From Roseicyclus sp. (GTDB lineage Bacteria > Pseudomonadota > Alphaproteobacteria > Rhodobacterales > Rhodobacteraceae), in contig JAGYJU010000006.1 in the NCBI GenBank assembly GCA_018401965.1, positions 1 through 64,000 of the forward strand: DNA of 64,000 bases, written 5' to 3'. The notes under the pieces were generated by a model that ran no database searches, was not told the origin of the DNA, and saw only the letters and a list, made by a program, of their open reading frames with translations. The position numbers and the translations under genes were made by a program. This document shows positions 17,123 to 26,678 of the stretch, in pieces. How positions within the stretch are numbered: position 1 is the first letter of the stretch; every line of letters begins with the position of its first letter.

Positions 17123-18448
17123 ATGCAGATCACCGAGACCTTGGCCGAGGGCCTCAAGCGCGAATACCAGATCATCATCACCGGTGCCGATCTGGAAGCC
17201 CGGGTGAGCGAAAAGCTCGTCGAAGCGCAGCCCGAAGTTGCCATGAAGGGCTTTCGCAAGGGCAAGGTGCCGATGGCGCTGTTGCGCAAGCAGTTCGGCC
17301 CGCGCCTGATCGGCGAAGCCATGCAGGAAGCCGTCGATGGCGCGATGCAGGGCCACCTCGACGAAACCGGCGACCGTCCCGCGATGCAGCCCGATGTCAA
17401 GATGACCAACGAGAACTGGAAAGAAGGCGATGATGTCGTCATTTCCATGTCTTACGAAAAGCTGCCCGCGATCCCCGAGATCGATTTCAAGGCCGTCAAG
17501 CTGGAAAAGCTGGTGGCCAAGCCCGCCGATGCCGATATCGACGAGGCGCTGAACAACTTGGCGGCCAGCGCGCAGAATTTCGAAACCAAGAAAGGCAAGG
17601 CCGCCGATGGCGACCAGGTCGTGATCGATTTCGTCGGCAAGCTCGATGGCGAAGCCTTCGAGGGGGGCACCGCCGAGGATTACCCGCTGGTCGTCGGCTC
17701 CGGGTCGTTCATCCCGGGCTTTGAAGACCAGTTGGTCGGCGTCAAGGCCGGTGACGAAAAGGCCGTCAACGTGACCTTCCCCGCAGAATACGGTGCCGAA
17801 CACCTGGCGGGCAAGGACGTGGTCTTTGACGTGACCGTCAAGGACGTGAAAAAGCCCGTTCCGGCCACCGTCGATGACGACCTGGCCAAGAAATACGGCG
17901 CCGAAAGCCTTGAGGCGCTGAAGGGCCAGATCGCGGATCGCATGGCCGCCGAATACACCGGTGCGGCACGCCAGGTCCTCAAGCGCAAGCTGCTCGATCA
18001 GCTGGACACGATGGTCACCTTCGATCTGCCCACCACCCTTGTGGAGGCCGAAGCAGGCCAGATCGCGCACCAGCTGTGGCACGAGGAAAACCCCGAGCAC
18101 CAGGGCCATGACCACCCCGAGATCACTCCGACCGAAGAGCACACCGCGCTTGCCGTGCGCCGGGTAAAGCTGGGCCTGTTGCTGGCCGAGCTGGGCCAGA
18201 AGAACGACGTCAAGGTGTCCGACGCCGAGATGACCCAGGCGATCATGATGCAGGCCCGCCAGTATCCGGGCCAGGAACGCGCCTTCTTCGAATTCATCCA
18301 AAGCAACCAGGCCGCCCAACAGCAGCTGCGCGCCCCCCTGTTCGAAGACAAGGTTGTCGACTTCATCGTCGAGCTGGCCGATGTCACCGAGAAGGACATC
18401 ACCAAGGACGAGCTGAAAGCGGCGGTCGACGCGCTGGAAGACGAATGA
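17123..18448 (+). CDS. tig: Trigger factor, ribosome-associated chaperone
   Basis: A 441-residue trigger factor, which binds ribosomal protein L23 at the exit tunnel and shelters nascent chains; it also has prolyl isomerase activity. The N-terminal ribosome-binding domain carries the signature [17 protein letters not shown] (near residue 43). The FKBP-type PPIase domain is at about 165-245 ([20 protein letters not shown]), followed by the helical C-terminal arms. The ATG at 17123 follows GTGAGGA. It is the first intact core gene after the IS cluster and ends in a strong terminator. Confidence 0.97.
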   Translation: MQITETLAEGLKREYQIIITGADLEARVSEKLVEAQPEVAMKGFRKGKVPMALLRKQFGPRLIGEAMQEAVDGAMQGHLDETGDRPAMQPDVKMTNENWKEGDDVVISMSYEKLPAIPEIDFKAVKLEKLVAKPADADIDEALNNLAASAQNFETKKGKAADGDQVVIDFVGKLDGEAFEGGTAEDYPLVVGSGSFIPGFEDQLVGVKAGDEKAVNVTFPAEYGAEHLAGKDVVFDVTVKDVKKPVPATVDDDLAKKYGAESLEALKGQIADRMAAEYTGAARQVLKRKLLDQLDTMVTFDLPTTLVEAEAGQIAHQLWHEENPEHQGHDHPEITPTEEHTALAVRRVKLGLLLAELGQKNDVKVSDAEMTQAIMMQARQYPGQERAFFEFIQSNQAAQQQLRAPLFEDKVVDFIVELADVTEKDITKDELKAAVDALEDE

Positions 18449-18483
18449 TCGCGGCCTGAAAAGGCACCGATGACCGGTTGAAA

Positions 18484-18511
18484 AGGCGGCCCCGCAGGGG
18501 TCGCCTTTTTT
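18484..18511 (+). terminator. Rho-independent terminator after tig
   Basis: The arms AGGCGGCCCC and GGGGTCGCCT pair with one mismatch around a GCA loop and are followed by a run of six T. The position, 36 bases after the tig stop, fits. Confidence 0.9.
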
Positions 18512-18713
18512 GCATCCTGTTCGGCCCAATCCGCTGTGGGGGCGCCTGCGTGGTTTTTCTAGCGCAAAGCCTTCACCCGGCATAAGCTGCCGCCAGGGCG
18601 ATGGGGTGGCGCGCCACGAGGCCTTTGGGGGCCTGTTTCGGGCAAGCCGCGATCTGTCGCCCAAAAGGCCCGTGTCGTGAGCCGGGTTGATGCAACATGT
18701 GGAGGGAAATCAC

Positions 18714-20210
18714 ATGCGCGTTTTGGCACTAAGTCTTTTAGGAGTGGTCGTGTCGGGCAGCGCCGCCATGGCGTGCCCCGCGATGAACATGTCGCAAGGC
18801 GCGACGAGTTTCGGGATCGACCAGTTGTTGGTGCCGCAAAGCGTGTCGCTGACAGCGGGGGGGGGCCATGCGCTGGATCAATGCGGTCTGGGCACGCTTG
18901 GCTATGGCCAGTTTCGCGCGGCGCCCGATTATTCCTTTGTCGCGATGGGGGATGCGGGCCGTGATGTCGTGCTGGCCGTGACCTCGCCATGCGATGCCGC
19001 AATGCTGGTCAACACCGCCGACGGGCAATGGCATTTCAACGATGATGGCAATGGCAATCTCGATCCGCGCATTGCCATTCCGGCCGGGGCCGCCCTGAAC
19101 GGGCAGGTCGATGTCTGGGTCGGCACCTTTGACGGCGGCGAATGCGCGGCAACCCTGTTTGTCGCACAGGCGGGCGTGGCCCTGCCGGTGGCGCCGCCAA
19201 TGATCACCGCGCCATTGCCAGGCTTTGCACAGGCCACGCCGATGCCGCCCCCCGCGCCGATGCCGATGCCCGTGCAGGCGCAGGCGCCGCAACCGGTCCC
19301 CGTGCCGGTGCCGGTTCCCGTTCCCGTTCCGGCCCCCGCGCCGATCCCGGCGTCGATCTGCCCCAATCCCGGCATGGTCGGCCCGTCCCTGACGCTCTCT
19401 GGCCCGCAACTTCTTGGCCCGCAGGCCTTTGTCGCGCAAATCGGGGGGCAGCATTCGATTTCCGACTGCCCCGGGATCGATGGCTGGGGTTATGCCGATG
19501 AAGCGCCCAGTTTCACGCTCTACATGTCGCAGATGGATGCCTTCACCTTCACGGCGGAAACCACATCCGATTGCGACCCGACCATGATCCTGCGCGATGC
19601 TTATGGTCAGTGGTATTTCAACGACGATGGCCCCAACGGGGTGCAGCCGCAGCTGCAGGTCACCGGCGCATCGCTGAACGGCAAGGTTGATATCTGGGTC
19701 GGATCCTTCGGTGGCTCTGCCTGCCAGGGCACCATCACCTTTCGCACCGCATCCGTCGCGGCACCGATGCCACCGTCGGGCGGGCAGATGATGGGCGGCT
19801 GCCCCAACCCCGCACTTCAAGGTGTGCCGGTCAGCAGCACCGGATCGGCGCTCTACAGCCCGACGGATTACTTCACCACCGCGGGCGGCAGCCAGGCGAT
19901 TGGCGATTGCGGTTTGCCGGTCTTTGGCAGTGGCTATGTCAATGCGCAGCCGAATTTCAGCTTTTTCCTTTCCGGCATGCAGGAGTATGGGCGGCTGGAA
20001 ATCGAAGGCGAAGCCGGCTGTGACACCGTCTTGCTGGTGCGCACGCCGGATGGTCAATGGCATTTCGACGATGATGGCAACGGCAACCTGAACCCGGTGG
20101 TCAACCTGACCAACACCTTCATGCTGAACGGGCGGGTCGATGTCTGGGTGGGCAGTTACAATGGCTCCACGTGCCCCGCCACGATCGAGCTGGAAACCTG
20201 GCATAGCTGA
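18714..20210 (+). CDS. Secreted protein with three tandem repeats, unknown function
   Basis: 498 residues from the ATG at 18714, supported by GGAGGG 13 bases upstream. A signal peptide (MRVLALSLLGVVVSGSAAMA) is cleaved before a cysteine-starting mature end CPAMNMS. Three units of about 110-130 residues follow. Each has an early CPNP or CPAM, a DC near G-x-G-Y, then a late block of the type DGQWHFNDDGNGN and VDVWVG with a paired cysteine. Units 1 and 2 are joined by a Pro-Val-rich linker (residues about 185-220). The Asp-rich WxFxDDG block suggests calcium or sugar binding and resembles pre-peptidase C-terminal-like beta-sandwiches. I do not know the family. Confidence 0.7.
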   Translation: MRVLALSLLGVVVSGSAAMACPAMNMSQGATSFGIDQLLVPQSVSLTAGGGHALDQCGLGTLGYGQFRAAPDYSFVAMGDAGRDVVLAVTSPCDAAMLVNTADGQWHFNDDGNGNLDPRIAIPAGAALNGQVDVWVGTFDGGECAATLFVAQAGVALPVAPPMITAPLPGFAQATPMPPPAPMPMPVQAQAPQPVPVPVPVPVPVPAPAPIPASICPNPGMVGPSLTLSGPQLLGPQAFVAQIGGQHSISDCPGIDGWGYADEAPSFTLYMSQMDAFTFTAETTSDCDPTMILRDAYGQWYFNDDGPNGVQPQLQVTGASLNGKVDIWVGSFGGSACQGTITFRTASVAAPMPPSGGQMMGGCPNPALQGVPVSSTGSALYSPTDYFTTAGGSQAIGDCGLPVFGSGYVNAQPNFSFFLSGMQEYGRLEIEGEAGCDTVLLVRTPDGQWHFDDDGNGNLNPVVNLTNTFMLNGRVDVWVGSYNGSTCPATIELETWHS

Positions 20211-20240
20211 CGCCGCATCGATGATCGGCGCAACAGGGAT

Positions 20241-20272
20241 CGGCCCCGGCGCATTGTCACCGGGGCCGTTTT
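20241..20272 (+). terminator. Rho-independent terminator, convergent junction
   Basis: CGGCCCCGG pairs with CCGGGGCCG across a ten-base loop, followed by TTTT. It lies between the stop of the repeat protein (20210) and the converging sugar dehydrogenase (stop at 20277). Confidence 0.8.
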
Positions 20273-20276
20273 CCGT

Positions 20277-21469
20277 TCAGCGCGACAACCGCATGAGCCG
20301 CGATCGCGCGCCCTCGTCGGTGACGAACAGGATCGATCCGTCCTCGTCGATGGCGATATCGCGCACCCGCCCCACGGCTTCTGCCAGGCGTTCCTCACCG
20401 ATCACGCTGTCACCTGACAGATCGAGCCGCACCACCGCCTGCGCGATCAGCCCTGCGGCCAGGATATCGCCCTGCCACTCGGCAAACATCGCGCCCTCGT
20501 AGAACACCATGCCGCCCGGTGCGATCACCGGATCCCAGTAATGGCGCGGGGGCGTGAAATCGGGGGCATGGGCTGCGCGGCCATCGCCGATGTCGGACCC
20601 GTTGTAATTCACCCCGTAGCTGACGCGTGGCCAACCGTAATTGGCGCCGGGCGCGATCAGGTTCAATTCATCGCCGCCCGCAGGCCCGTGTTCCAGCACC
20701 CAAAGCCGCCCCTGGCCATCCACGGCGGCACCTTGCGGGTTGCGGTGGCCATGGCTGAACAGGATGGGAAGCGCGTTTGGCTGGCCCAGAAACGGGTTGT
20801 CGGCGGGCGGTGCGCCGTCGCGCGTCACGCGCAGCACCGCGCCATAGCCGGTGGCGGGGTCTTGCGCGCGGTCGGCATGGCGCATGCGGTCGCCGGTGGT
20901 GATGGCCAGCGTGCCGTCGGGCAGGGGGGTGATGCGGCTGCCGTAATGGCCGGGTGCGGCGGCTGCGGGCGCTTGGCGGAAAATGTCGGTCACATCCGAC
21001 AGGGTCGTGTGATCCTCCGACAGCGTCGCGCGCGCGGCGGCGGTGGCGGATGCACCGCCCCCCACCGGTGCCGAATAGGTCAGGTAGATCAGGCGGTTGG
21101 TCGCAAACTCAGGGTCCAGTGCCAGATCCAGAAGACCGCCCTGACCCTGGGCCAGAACGGTGGGGGTGCCGGTGATCGGCGCGGCAATCGTGCCATCGCG
21201 GGCGACATGGCGCAGCGCACCGCCGCGTTCGGTCACCAGATAGCCCGCGCCCCCGGCAGAACGGCCACCGCCCAGGGCGTGTCGAGCCGGTCCGTGACCG
21301 TCGACAGGATCGGGGCAGGGGCGGTGATCTGCGCCGGCGCATCGGTCTGGGCCGCGAATTCCGGGGCAACATCCGGTCGGTTCGGCGCGCCATCGGGCCA
21401 GGGATCGGCCAGGCCCGGTGTCGCGGGCAGGGAAAGGGCCAGGGCAGCCAGGGTCAGGGAAAGGCGCAT
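20277..21469 (-). pseudogene. PQQ-dependent sugar dehydrogenase (YliI-like), one frameshift
   Basis: A soluble aldose-sugar dehydrogenase of the six-bladed glucose/sorbosone dehydrogenase family, exported to the periplasm. The start is the ATG at 21469 after AGGAGGTGAC, with signal peptide LSLTLAALALSLPATPGLA. The conserved start DTPWAVAVLPG is in one frame and LVTERGGALRHV onward in another. The change falls at a run of five C on the plus strand (21250-21254), and adding one base restores a continuous protein of about 397 residues. Later family motifs are intact (SHGHRNPQGAA, EHGPAGGDELNLI, YGWPRVSYGVNY and PGGMVFYEGAMF). It is either a recent pseudogene or a homopolymer sequencing error. 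Confidence 0.85.
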
Positions 21470-21506
21470 CGTCACCTCCTTTTGATCACATCTGCCCAAA
21501 GAAATA

Positions 21507-21532
21507 GGCCGCACCCCGGGGGATGCGGCCTG
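21507..21532 (-). terminator. Terminator of the rpsF-rpsR-rplI operon
   Basis: A hairpin with arms AGGCCGCATCCCC / GGGGTGCGGCCT on the minus strand, followed by TATTTCTTT, about 30 bases after the rplI stop. Confidence 0.75.
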
Positions 21533-21562
21533 ACATTTGCGCGAGCGGGTCGCGGCGGGGGA

Positions 21563-22162
21563 TCAGCCCTGCCGGTCGTCCGAACCTTCGCCGTCTTCGT
21601 CGTTCTGCGCACCACCGATATCGTCGAACAGTTCGGCGATCTCGAATTCTGCGGCAGCTTCTTCTTCGGCGGCCAGTTCCTGGATGGTCTTGCCCGATGC
21701 CTGCAGCTCTGCCTCTTCGACGGAGCGGGCGACGTTGAGAACGATCTCGACCTCGACCTCGGGGTGCAGGACAACCTGGACCGCGTGCAGGCCCAGTTCC
21801 TTGATCGGGCGCTGCATCAGAACCTGGCGGCGGTCGACGGTGATCCCGGCGGCGGTCGCGGCCTCGGCGGCGTCACGGGGCGTGACCGACCCGTAGAGCG
21901 CGCCGGCGTCGGATGCCGAGCGGATGATCACGTAACGCTGACCGTCCAGACGGGCGGCAAGCGCTTCGGCCTCTTTCTTCGTCTCGAGGTTCTGCGCCTC
22001 GAGCTGGGCCTTTTGGGCTTCGAAGGATTTCAGGTTCGTGGCGTTGACGCGCAGGGCTTTTTTCTGCGGCAACAGATAGTTGCGGGCGTAGCCGTCCTTG
22101 ACGGTCACGACCTCGCCCATCTGGCCCAGCTTGGCCACGCGTTGCAGAAGGATGACTTCCAT
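21563..22162 (-). CDS. rplI: 50S ribosomal protein L9
   Basis: A 199-residue L9 protein with the N-terminal rRNA-binding domain [19 protein letters not shown] and [17 protein letters not shown] connecting helix rich in Ala, Glu and Lys follows, then the C-terminal domain with [15 protein letters not shown]. It is longer than the usual 150 residues because of an acidic C-terminal tail (about residues 150-199), as in many Rhodobacteraceae. Last gene of the rpsF-rpsR-rplI operon, 12 bases after rpsR. Confidence 0.97.
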   Translation of the reverse strand: MEVILLQRVAKLGQMGEVVTVKDGYARNYLLPQKKALRVNATNLKSFEAQKAQLEAQNLETKKEAEALAARLDGQRYVIIRSASDAGALYGSVTPRDAAEAATAAGITVDRRQVLMQRPIKELGLHAVQVVLHPEVEVEIVLNVARSVEEAELQASGKTIQELAAEEEAAAEFEIAELFDDIGGAQNDEDGEGSDDRQG

Positions 22163-22174
22163 TGGATCGTCTCC

Positions 22175-22402
22175 TTACTTAACGGAATAGGGCAGCAGGG
22201 CCAGGAACCGGGCGCGCTTGATGGCCTGGGCCAGTTTGCGCTGATTCTTGGCACCGACGGCGGTGATACGGGAGGGCACGATCTTGCCACGCTCAGAGAT
22301 GTAGCGCTGCAACAGACGGGTGTCCTTGTAGTCGATCTTGGGGGCGCCTTCGCCCTCGAACGGATCGGACTTGCGACGGCGGAAAAACGGTTTGGCTGCC
22401 AT
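22175..22402 (-). CDS. rpsR: 30S ribosomal protein S18
   Basis: A complete 75-residue S18 protein, with [12 protein letters not shown] at the N-terminus and the signature [20 protein letters not shown] and [21 protein letters not shown]18 binds S6 on the platform of the small subunit, which agrees with the adjacent rpsF (17 bases upstream). Confidence 0.98.
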   Translation of the reverse strand: MAAKPFFRRRKSDPFEGEGAPKIDYKDTRLLQRYISERGKIVPSRITAVGAKNQRKLAQAIKRARFLALLPYSVK

Positions 22403-22419
22403 GATCTTGTTCCTTCCTG

Positions 22420-22863
22420 TCAGCGGCGTTCGCGGCGTTCGCCGCGGTCGCCACGATCACCACCCCGGTCGCCACGATCACCGCGATCCCCGCGGTCGCC
22501 ACGATCACCACGGTCGCCGCGATCACCCCGGTCGCGATCATCACGCTTTTGCATCTGGGCGGACGGGCCTTCTTCGTGGGCGTCGACCTTGACGGTCAGA
22601 ACGCGCATGACGTCTTCATGCAGGCGCATCAGGCGTTCCATTTCCTGCACGGCGGCCGAAGGCGCGTCGGTGCGGATATAGGCGTAATGGCCCTTGCGGT
22701 TCTTGTTGATCTTGTAGGCCATCGTCTTGAGGCCCCAGTATTCGCTTTCGATCACGGTGCCGCCATTGTCGCTCAGGACAGTGCCGAAATGTTCGATCAG
22801 GCCTTCGGCTTGGGTGCCGGACAAGTCCTGACGCGCGATCATCACATGCTCGTAGAGAGCCAT
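22420..22863 (-). CDS. rpsF: 30S ribosomal protein S6 with long Asp-Arg-Gly tail
   Basis: 147 residues from the ATG at 22863 ([16 protein letters not shown]). The ferredoxin-like S6 fold covers about 1-100, including [20 protein letters not shown]. After residue 105 comes a low-complexity tail of about ten DRG triplets (22430-22540), encoded by nine-base near-repeats of the gatcgcggt type. S6 tails in other bacteria are glutamate-rich or short; the charged DRG tail could be an RNA-contacting or ribosome-assembly extension. The repeats make the tail length prone to slippage. Confidence 0.97.
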   Translation of the reverse strand: MALYEHVMIARQDLSGTQAEGLIEHFGTVLSDNGGTVIESEYWGLKTMAYKINKNRKGHYAYIRTDAPSAAVQEMERLMRLHEDVMRVLTVKVDAHEEGPSAQMQKRDDRDRGDRGDRGDRGDRGDRGDRGDRGGDRGDRGERRERR

Positions 22864-23211
22864 GGAATCTCCAGTTCTGTTGCAGGCGTCTTTCAAAGGC
22901 CGAGGCTTTCGCATCCCCGCCCCCCGGACCACGAGGAAGAGCGCCGATCATCTGACATACGGCGAGGACCTGCGGCCTATAGCTGTGGAGCGTTCCCGTT
23001 GCAAGGGCCCGTGACCGGTCTGTCTTGGGGCGGGTGGATTGCGCATGCCGCCTGTCCATCTTACGTTGTGGCGTCGCGCCATAATTTGACCATGACGCGA
23101 TGCTAGGCTGCGGTCGTCAAGACCGGGTCTTGGGCATTCCGGACGGTGGGCAGGTGCCGCCGACCGGGGGCGCCCTTGTTGCATGAGTGATGTACGATTG
23201 GGGATACGCGT

Positions 23212-24098
23212 ATGAGTGTGGGTTTCACCGGGGTTCGGGATCGGCTTTGGGCCTTTGCCCGCCAGGAGCTTGGCGCGGCCACGGTGGATTGGGTCTTGCT
23301 GTGCAGCGGCGCCACGGTCATGGGCCTTGTCGCGCTGAACATGGGGCAGCAATCTGTCGGCAGCTATTCCGCCACCGTGCGCAACGAAGTGCAATCGCCC
23401 TATTTCGAAACCTCCTGGACCTCGGCGCTGGCCATTCCGCCGCAAGAAAATTGGCCCGATCAACCCGCGATCACGCCGGTGCCGGGTCTTGACCAGACGG
23501 CCGGCGTGCTGGGGGATGTCTTTGATGTTCTCACCCCGCCCGAGCCGGTGACATGCGGCACCGGGGCCGGGGGCTGCCCTGGCGACGCCACGACCGGTTC
23601 GACACAGGACACGCCCCCGGACACGACACCGACCACCCGGCCGCCGCCGACACCGATCCCGCCGCGCCGCCGGCCCCCGTGACCGTGGCCAACGGGGATT
23701 TCGCGACCGGTGATGCCACCGGGTGGAGCCTTTCGGGCAGTGGCACGCTTTTGGTCTATTCAAATGCCCTTGGCTTCAACGCGCGCGACTCGGTCGTGGG
23801 CGGGCTGGCGGCGCAAACCGTGACGACCGAGGTCGGGCAGGCCTACACGCTGTCGGTGGACGTGTCGGAATTCGGATCCAACGCGGGCGATCATACTCTG
23901 GTGATCGAAATCGCCGATGCTCAGGGCGCAATAGTCGCCACGCGCACGGACGTGGTCTTGAACGCCTCGAGCCTGACGCTCACCTTGCCCTTCGTGTCCA
24001 CCACCGCCGCCATGACCTTGCGGTTTCTAAACCCCAGTTCCACGGCCACCGTCGTCACCGACTTGATCATCGACAATGTCGCGGTCACGCCGGGCTGA
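23212..24098 (+). pseudogene. Membrane-anchored protein with carbohydrate-binding-like domain, frameshifted
   Basis: The first part (from ATG 23212) has a short cytoplasmic segment, one transmembrane helix at about residues 26-46 (VDWVLLCSGATVMGLVALN) and a Pro/Thr-rich spacer. In the next frame, from about 23680, follows VTVANGDFATGDATGWSLSG and a beta-sandwich ending LRFLNPSS and IIDNVAVTPG, typical of CBM-like or choice-of-anchor adhesin domains. The frames join at or near a run of five C at 23674-23678; one added base gives a continuous product of about 295 residues. The name is by domain appearance only. The N-terminus looks like small Flp-type pilins, but I see no pilus genes nearby. 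Confidence 0.6.
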
Positions 24099-24206
24099 TC
24101 CGGGTCGGGTGTGATCTGCCCCGGTCTGCGTGTCGCAATTGCGGCAGGCGGCGTCTTGCGCTAGCCCGGTCTCGCACGCAACATCATCGCCAAGACGAGG
24201 GACCAG

Positions 24207-25151
24207 ATGACCAAAGCCTTTCTTTTCCCCGGGCAAGGGGCACAGACCATCGGCATGGGCCGTGATCTTGCCGATGCCTATAGCGCGGCGCGTGACGTCT
24301 TTGCCGCCGTCGATGATGCCCTCGGGGAAAGCCTGTCGTCGCTGATCTGGGACGGCGAGCAAGATGCGCTGACGCTGACGCGCAATGCGCAACCGGCGTT
24401 GATGGCGACCTCCATGGCGGCCATGGCGGCGCTGGCCGCCGAAGGCGTCGAGGTGACGGCGGCGGCCTATGTGGCGGGGCATTCGCTGGGCGAATATACC
24501 GCGCTTTGCGCCGCCGGTGCGCTGAGCCTGGGCGACGCCGCGCGGCTGTTGCGCCTGCGTGGCGACGCGATGCAGGCAGCCGTGCCGGCAGGCCGGGGCG
24601 CGATGGCCGCGATCCTGGGCCTTGATTTCGACGCGGTCAGCGCGGTCGCGCAGGAGGCCGCGCAAGGCCAGGTCTGCACCGCCGCCAATGACAATGACCC
24701 GGCGCAGGTGGTGATTTCGGGCGATCATGACGCGGTGCTGCGTGCGGTCGATATCGCCAAGCTGCAAGGCGCCAAGCGGGCGCTGTTGTTGCCGGTATCC
24801 GCGCCGTTCCATTGCGCGCTGATGCAGCCCGCCGCCGATGCCATGGCGGAGGCGCTGGCGGATGTGGCCCTTGGCGCGCCGCGCGTGCCGCTGGTGGCGA
24901 ATGTGACTGCAAGCGCCGAAAGCGACCCGGCGCGCATCACCGCACAGCTGGTGGAACAGGTGACGGGCCGGGTGCGCTGGCGCGAAAGCGTGGCCTGGAT
25001 GGGCGCGCAGGGCGTGACCGAGACCTGGGAAATCGGCGCGGGCAAGGCCCTGTCGGGGATGGTCAAGCGGATCGATCGCGGAATCGAGACCCGCAGCATC
25101 GGCACCGCCGAAGAGGTCCGGGCCGCCGCCGAAAGCCTGCGCGATGCGTAG
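24207..25151 (+). CDS. fabD: Malonyl-CoA:ACP transacylase
   Basis: 314 residues. It moves malonyl groups from CoA to acyl carrier protein, the entry of extender units into type II fatty-acid synthesis. The motifs are FLFPGQGAQTIGMGRDL at the N-terminus, the nucleophile serine in GHSLGEYTALCAAGAL (near residue 92), QVVISGDHDAV, and the catalytic histidine in LPVSAPFHCALM. First gene of the fabD-orf-fabG-acpP-fabF-mltG run; its stop overlaps the start of the next ORF by eight bases. Confidence 0.97.
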   Translation: MTKAFLFPGQGAQTIGMGRDLADAYSAARDVFAAVDDALGESLSSLIWDGEQDALTLTRNAQPALMATSMAAMAALAAEGVEVTAAAYVAGHSLGEYTALCAAGALSLGDAARLLRLRGDAMQAAVPAGRGAMAAILGLDFDAVSAVAQEAAQGQVCTAANDNDPAQVVISGDHDAVLRAVDIAKLQGAKRALLLPVSAPFHCALMQPAADAMAEALADVALGAPRVPLVANVTASAESDPARITAQLVEQVTGRVRWRESVAWMGAQGVTETWEIGAGKALSGMVKRIDRGIETRSIGTAEEVRAAAESLRDA

Positions 25152-25716
25152 GTCGCTGATCATCGCGCTGGTGGCGCTTGTGGCGATGGGCGCAGGTGGC
25201 GCGGCGCTGATCCGGCTTGCGGGCGCAGGGGCGACGGAATTTCGGATCGAGGGCGAGGTGCTGCACATCTCCGGCCCGATCTCGGGGGCGGCGGCCGACC
25301 GGCTTGAACGCATGCTGAACCAGGCGCCGGGTCTGGGCGTGGTGGCGCTTGGCGATATTCCGGGCGCCGATGATGTCGCCTGGGTCACGGGTATGGGTCG
25401 CCTGATCAGGGCCGAGGGCCTTGAAACGCGCGTGACCGGCGCGGTGGTGAATGACGCGATTTTCTTGTATCTCGGTGGGGTTGCGCGGTCGATTGAGAGC
25501 GGCGCGCTGGTGGTGCAGGGCGATGCGGTGCAGCGTGCGAACGGTGTGGCGGTCGATGCAAGCGCCGCTGCCGTGGCGGACCGCGAAAGATTTGTCGCCG
25601 CGATGTTGGGCGATGCGGGCTTTGCCGGCTTCATGGCCGATCTGCGGGCGCGGGGGGGCAGCTACACGCTGACCGGTGACGACATGGCGCGGTTTGGTCT
25701 GCTGGCTGGGAATTGA
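25144..25716 (+). CDS. Exported or membrane-anchored protein of unknown function in the fab operon
   Basis: 190 residues starting eight bases inside fabD. The N-terminus (LIIALVALVAMGAGGAALI) is a signal anchor. The rest forms alternating strands and helices with GEVLHISGPISGAAADRLERML and VVNDAIFLYLGGVARS. The first of these resembles the start of ClpP/crotonase-fold periplasmic proteins (an 'ISGPI' strand before an alpha helix), but I see no clear catalytic Ser-Lys or Ser-His pair. Translational overlap with fabD and 18 bases to fabG argue for co-expression. Function unknown. Confidence 0.65.
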   Translation: MRRSLIIALVALVAMGAGGAALIRLAGAGATEFRIEGEVLHISGPISGAAADRLERMLNQAPGLGVVALGDIPGADDVAWVTGMGRLIRAEGLETRVTGAVVNDAIFLYLGGVARSIESGALVVQGDAVQRANGVAVDASAAAVADRERFVAAMLGDAGFAGFMADLRARGGSYTLTGDDMARFGLLAGN

Positions 25717-25734
25717 AGACAGGAAGGAACGGGA

Positions 25735-26472
25735 ATGTTCGATCTGACGGGGAAATCTGCGCTGGTCACCGGCGCGTCGGGCGGGATTGGTGCGGATATC
25801 GCGCGGGTGCTGCATGGGGCGGGGGCCACCGTGGCGCTGTCGGGCACGCGGGTTGACCCGCTTGCGGCCTTGGCAGACGAATTGGGGTCGCGGGCGCATG
25901 TTCTGCCCTGCAACCTGGGTGATGCAGGGGCGGTCGAGGCGCTTCCGAAACAGGCGGTGGAGGCGATGGGCGCGGTTGATATCCTGGTCAACAACGCGGG
26001 CATCACGCGCGACAACCTGTTCATGCGCATGTCCGACGACGAATGGGCGCAGGTGATCGAGGTCAACCTGACATCGACGATGCGGCTGTGCCGGGGCGTG
26101 TTGCGCGGCATGATGAAGGCGCGTTGGGGTCGCATCGTGAATATCTCGTCCATCGTGGGCGCGACCGGCAACCCCGGTCAGGGCAATTACGCGGCGTCCA
26201 AGGCGGGCATGGTGGGGATGTCGAAAAGCCTTGCCTACGAGGTCGCAAGCCGGGGGATCACCGTGAATTGCATCGCGCCGGGCTTTATCGAAACGGCGAT
26301 GACCGACAAGCTGACCGAGGATCAAAAGGGCAAGATCCTTGTGCAGATCCCGGCAGGGCGCATGGGCACCCCGTCCGAGATCGCGGCGGCGGCGCTTTAC
26401 CTGGCCAGCCCCGAGGCGGGATATGTGACCGGCACCACCTTGCATGTGAACGGCGGAATGGCGATGATCTGA
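25735..26472 (+). CDS. fabG: 3-oxoacyl-ACP reductase
   Basis: 245 residues; it reduces beta-ketoacyl-ACP with NADPH in fatty-acid elongation. It is a classical short-chain dehydrogenase: cofactor loop TGASGGIGADIARVL (residues about 13-27), NNAGITRDNLFMRM, catalytic Ser in VNISSIVGATGNPGQGNY with the YxxxK of YAASKAGMVG, and C-terminal GYVTGTTLHVNGGM. The start follows AGGAAGGAACGG. The first promoter for acpP lies just after its stop. Confidence 0.97.
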   Translation: MFDLTGKSALVTGASGGIGADIARVLHGAGATVALSGTRVDPLAALADELGSRAHVLPCNLGDAGAVEALPKQAVEAMGAVDILVNNAGITRDNLFMRMSDDEWAQVIEVNLTSTMRLCRGVLRGMMKARWGRIVNISSIVGATGNPGQGNYAASKAGMVGMSKSLAYEVASRGITVNCIAPGFIETAMTDKLTEDQKGKILVQIPAGRMGTPSEIAAAALYLASPEAGYVTGTTLHVNGGMAMI

Positions 26473-26513
26473 CGCCAGGGCCAGTGGCGATGGCAGCGGT
26501 GATCCAAAGGCCG

Positions 26514-26541
26514 TTGCCTTCGCCCTGTTCTATGCTATAGG
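26514..26541 (+). promoter_or_regulatory. Probable acpP promoter
   Basis: TTGCCT (26514-26519) and TATAGG (26536-26541) are separated by 16 bases, about 140 bases before the acpP start. Together with the terminator after acpP this suggests acpP is also made as a short, abundant transcript of its own. The boxes are read by eye. Confidence 0.5.
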
Positions 26542-26678
26542 CGGCGCAGATTTTGCCGGGGGCGTGGGTTTTCGGCAAGGGGTGATCCGGGCTTCCGGAT
26601 GTCCCAAGAGCGGCCCAAGAGGCAGAACGCAAACGAAGGGGCCGGAGACGAGCGGCGCCGTAACGAACGAGGATGAAC

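Noticed and set aside
19255-19350. Pro-Val repeat DNA as a phase-variation tract
   Set aside because: The units are in-frame, imperfect and form a flexible linker; length change would not switch the gene off.
18738-20204. 488-codon ORF opposite the three-repeat secreted protein
   Set aside because: The plus-strand frame has a signal peptide, ribosome site and three-fold repeat; the minus frame is Gly/Arg/His-rich low complexity.
22430-22545. Short regular repeats that could look like a CRISPR array
   Set aside because: They are nine-base in-frame codon repeats inside rpsF coding DRG, without spacers.
24027-26445. Long minus-strand ORFs across fabD and fabG
   Set aside because: Antisense shadows of well-conserved fatty-acid genes in GC-rich DNA.
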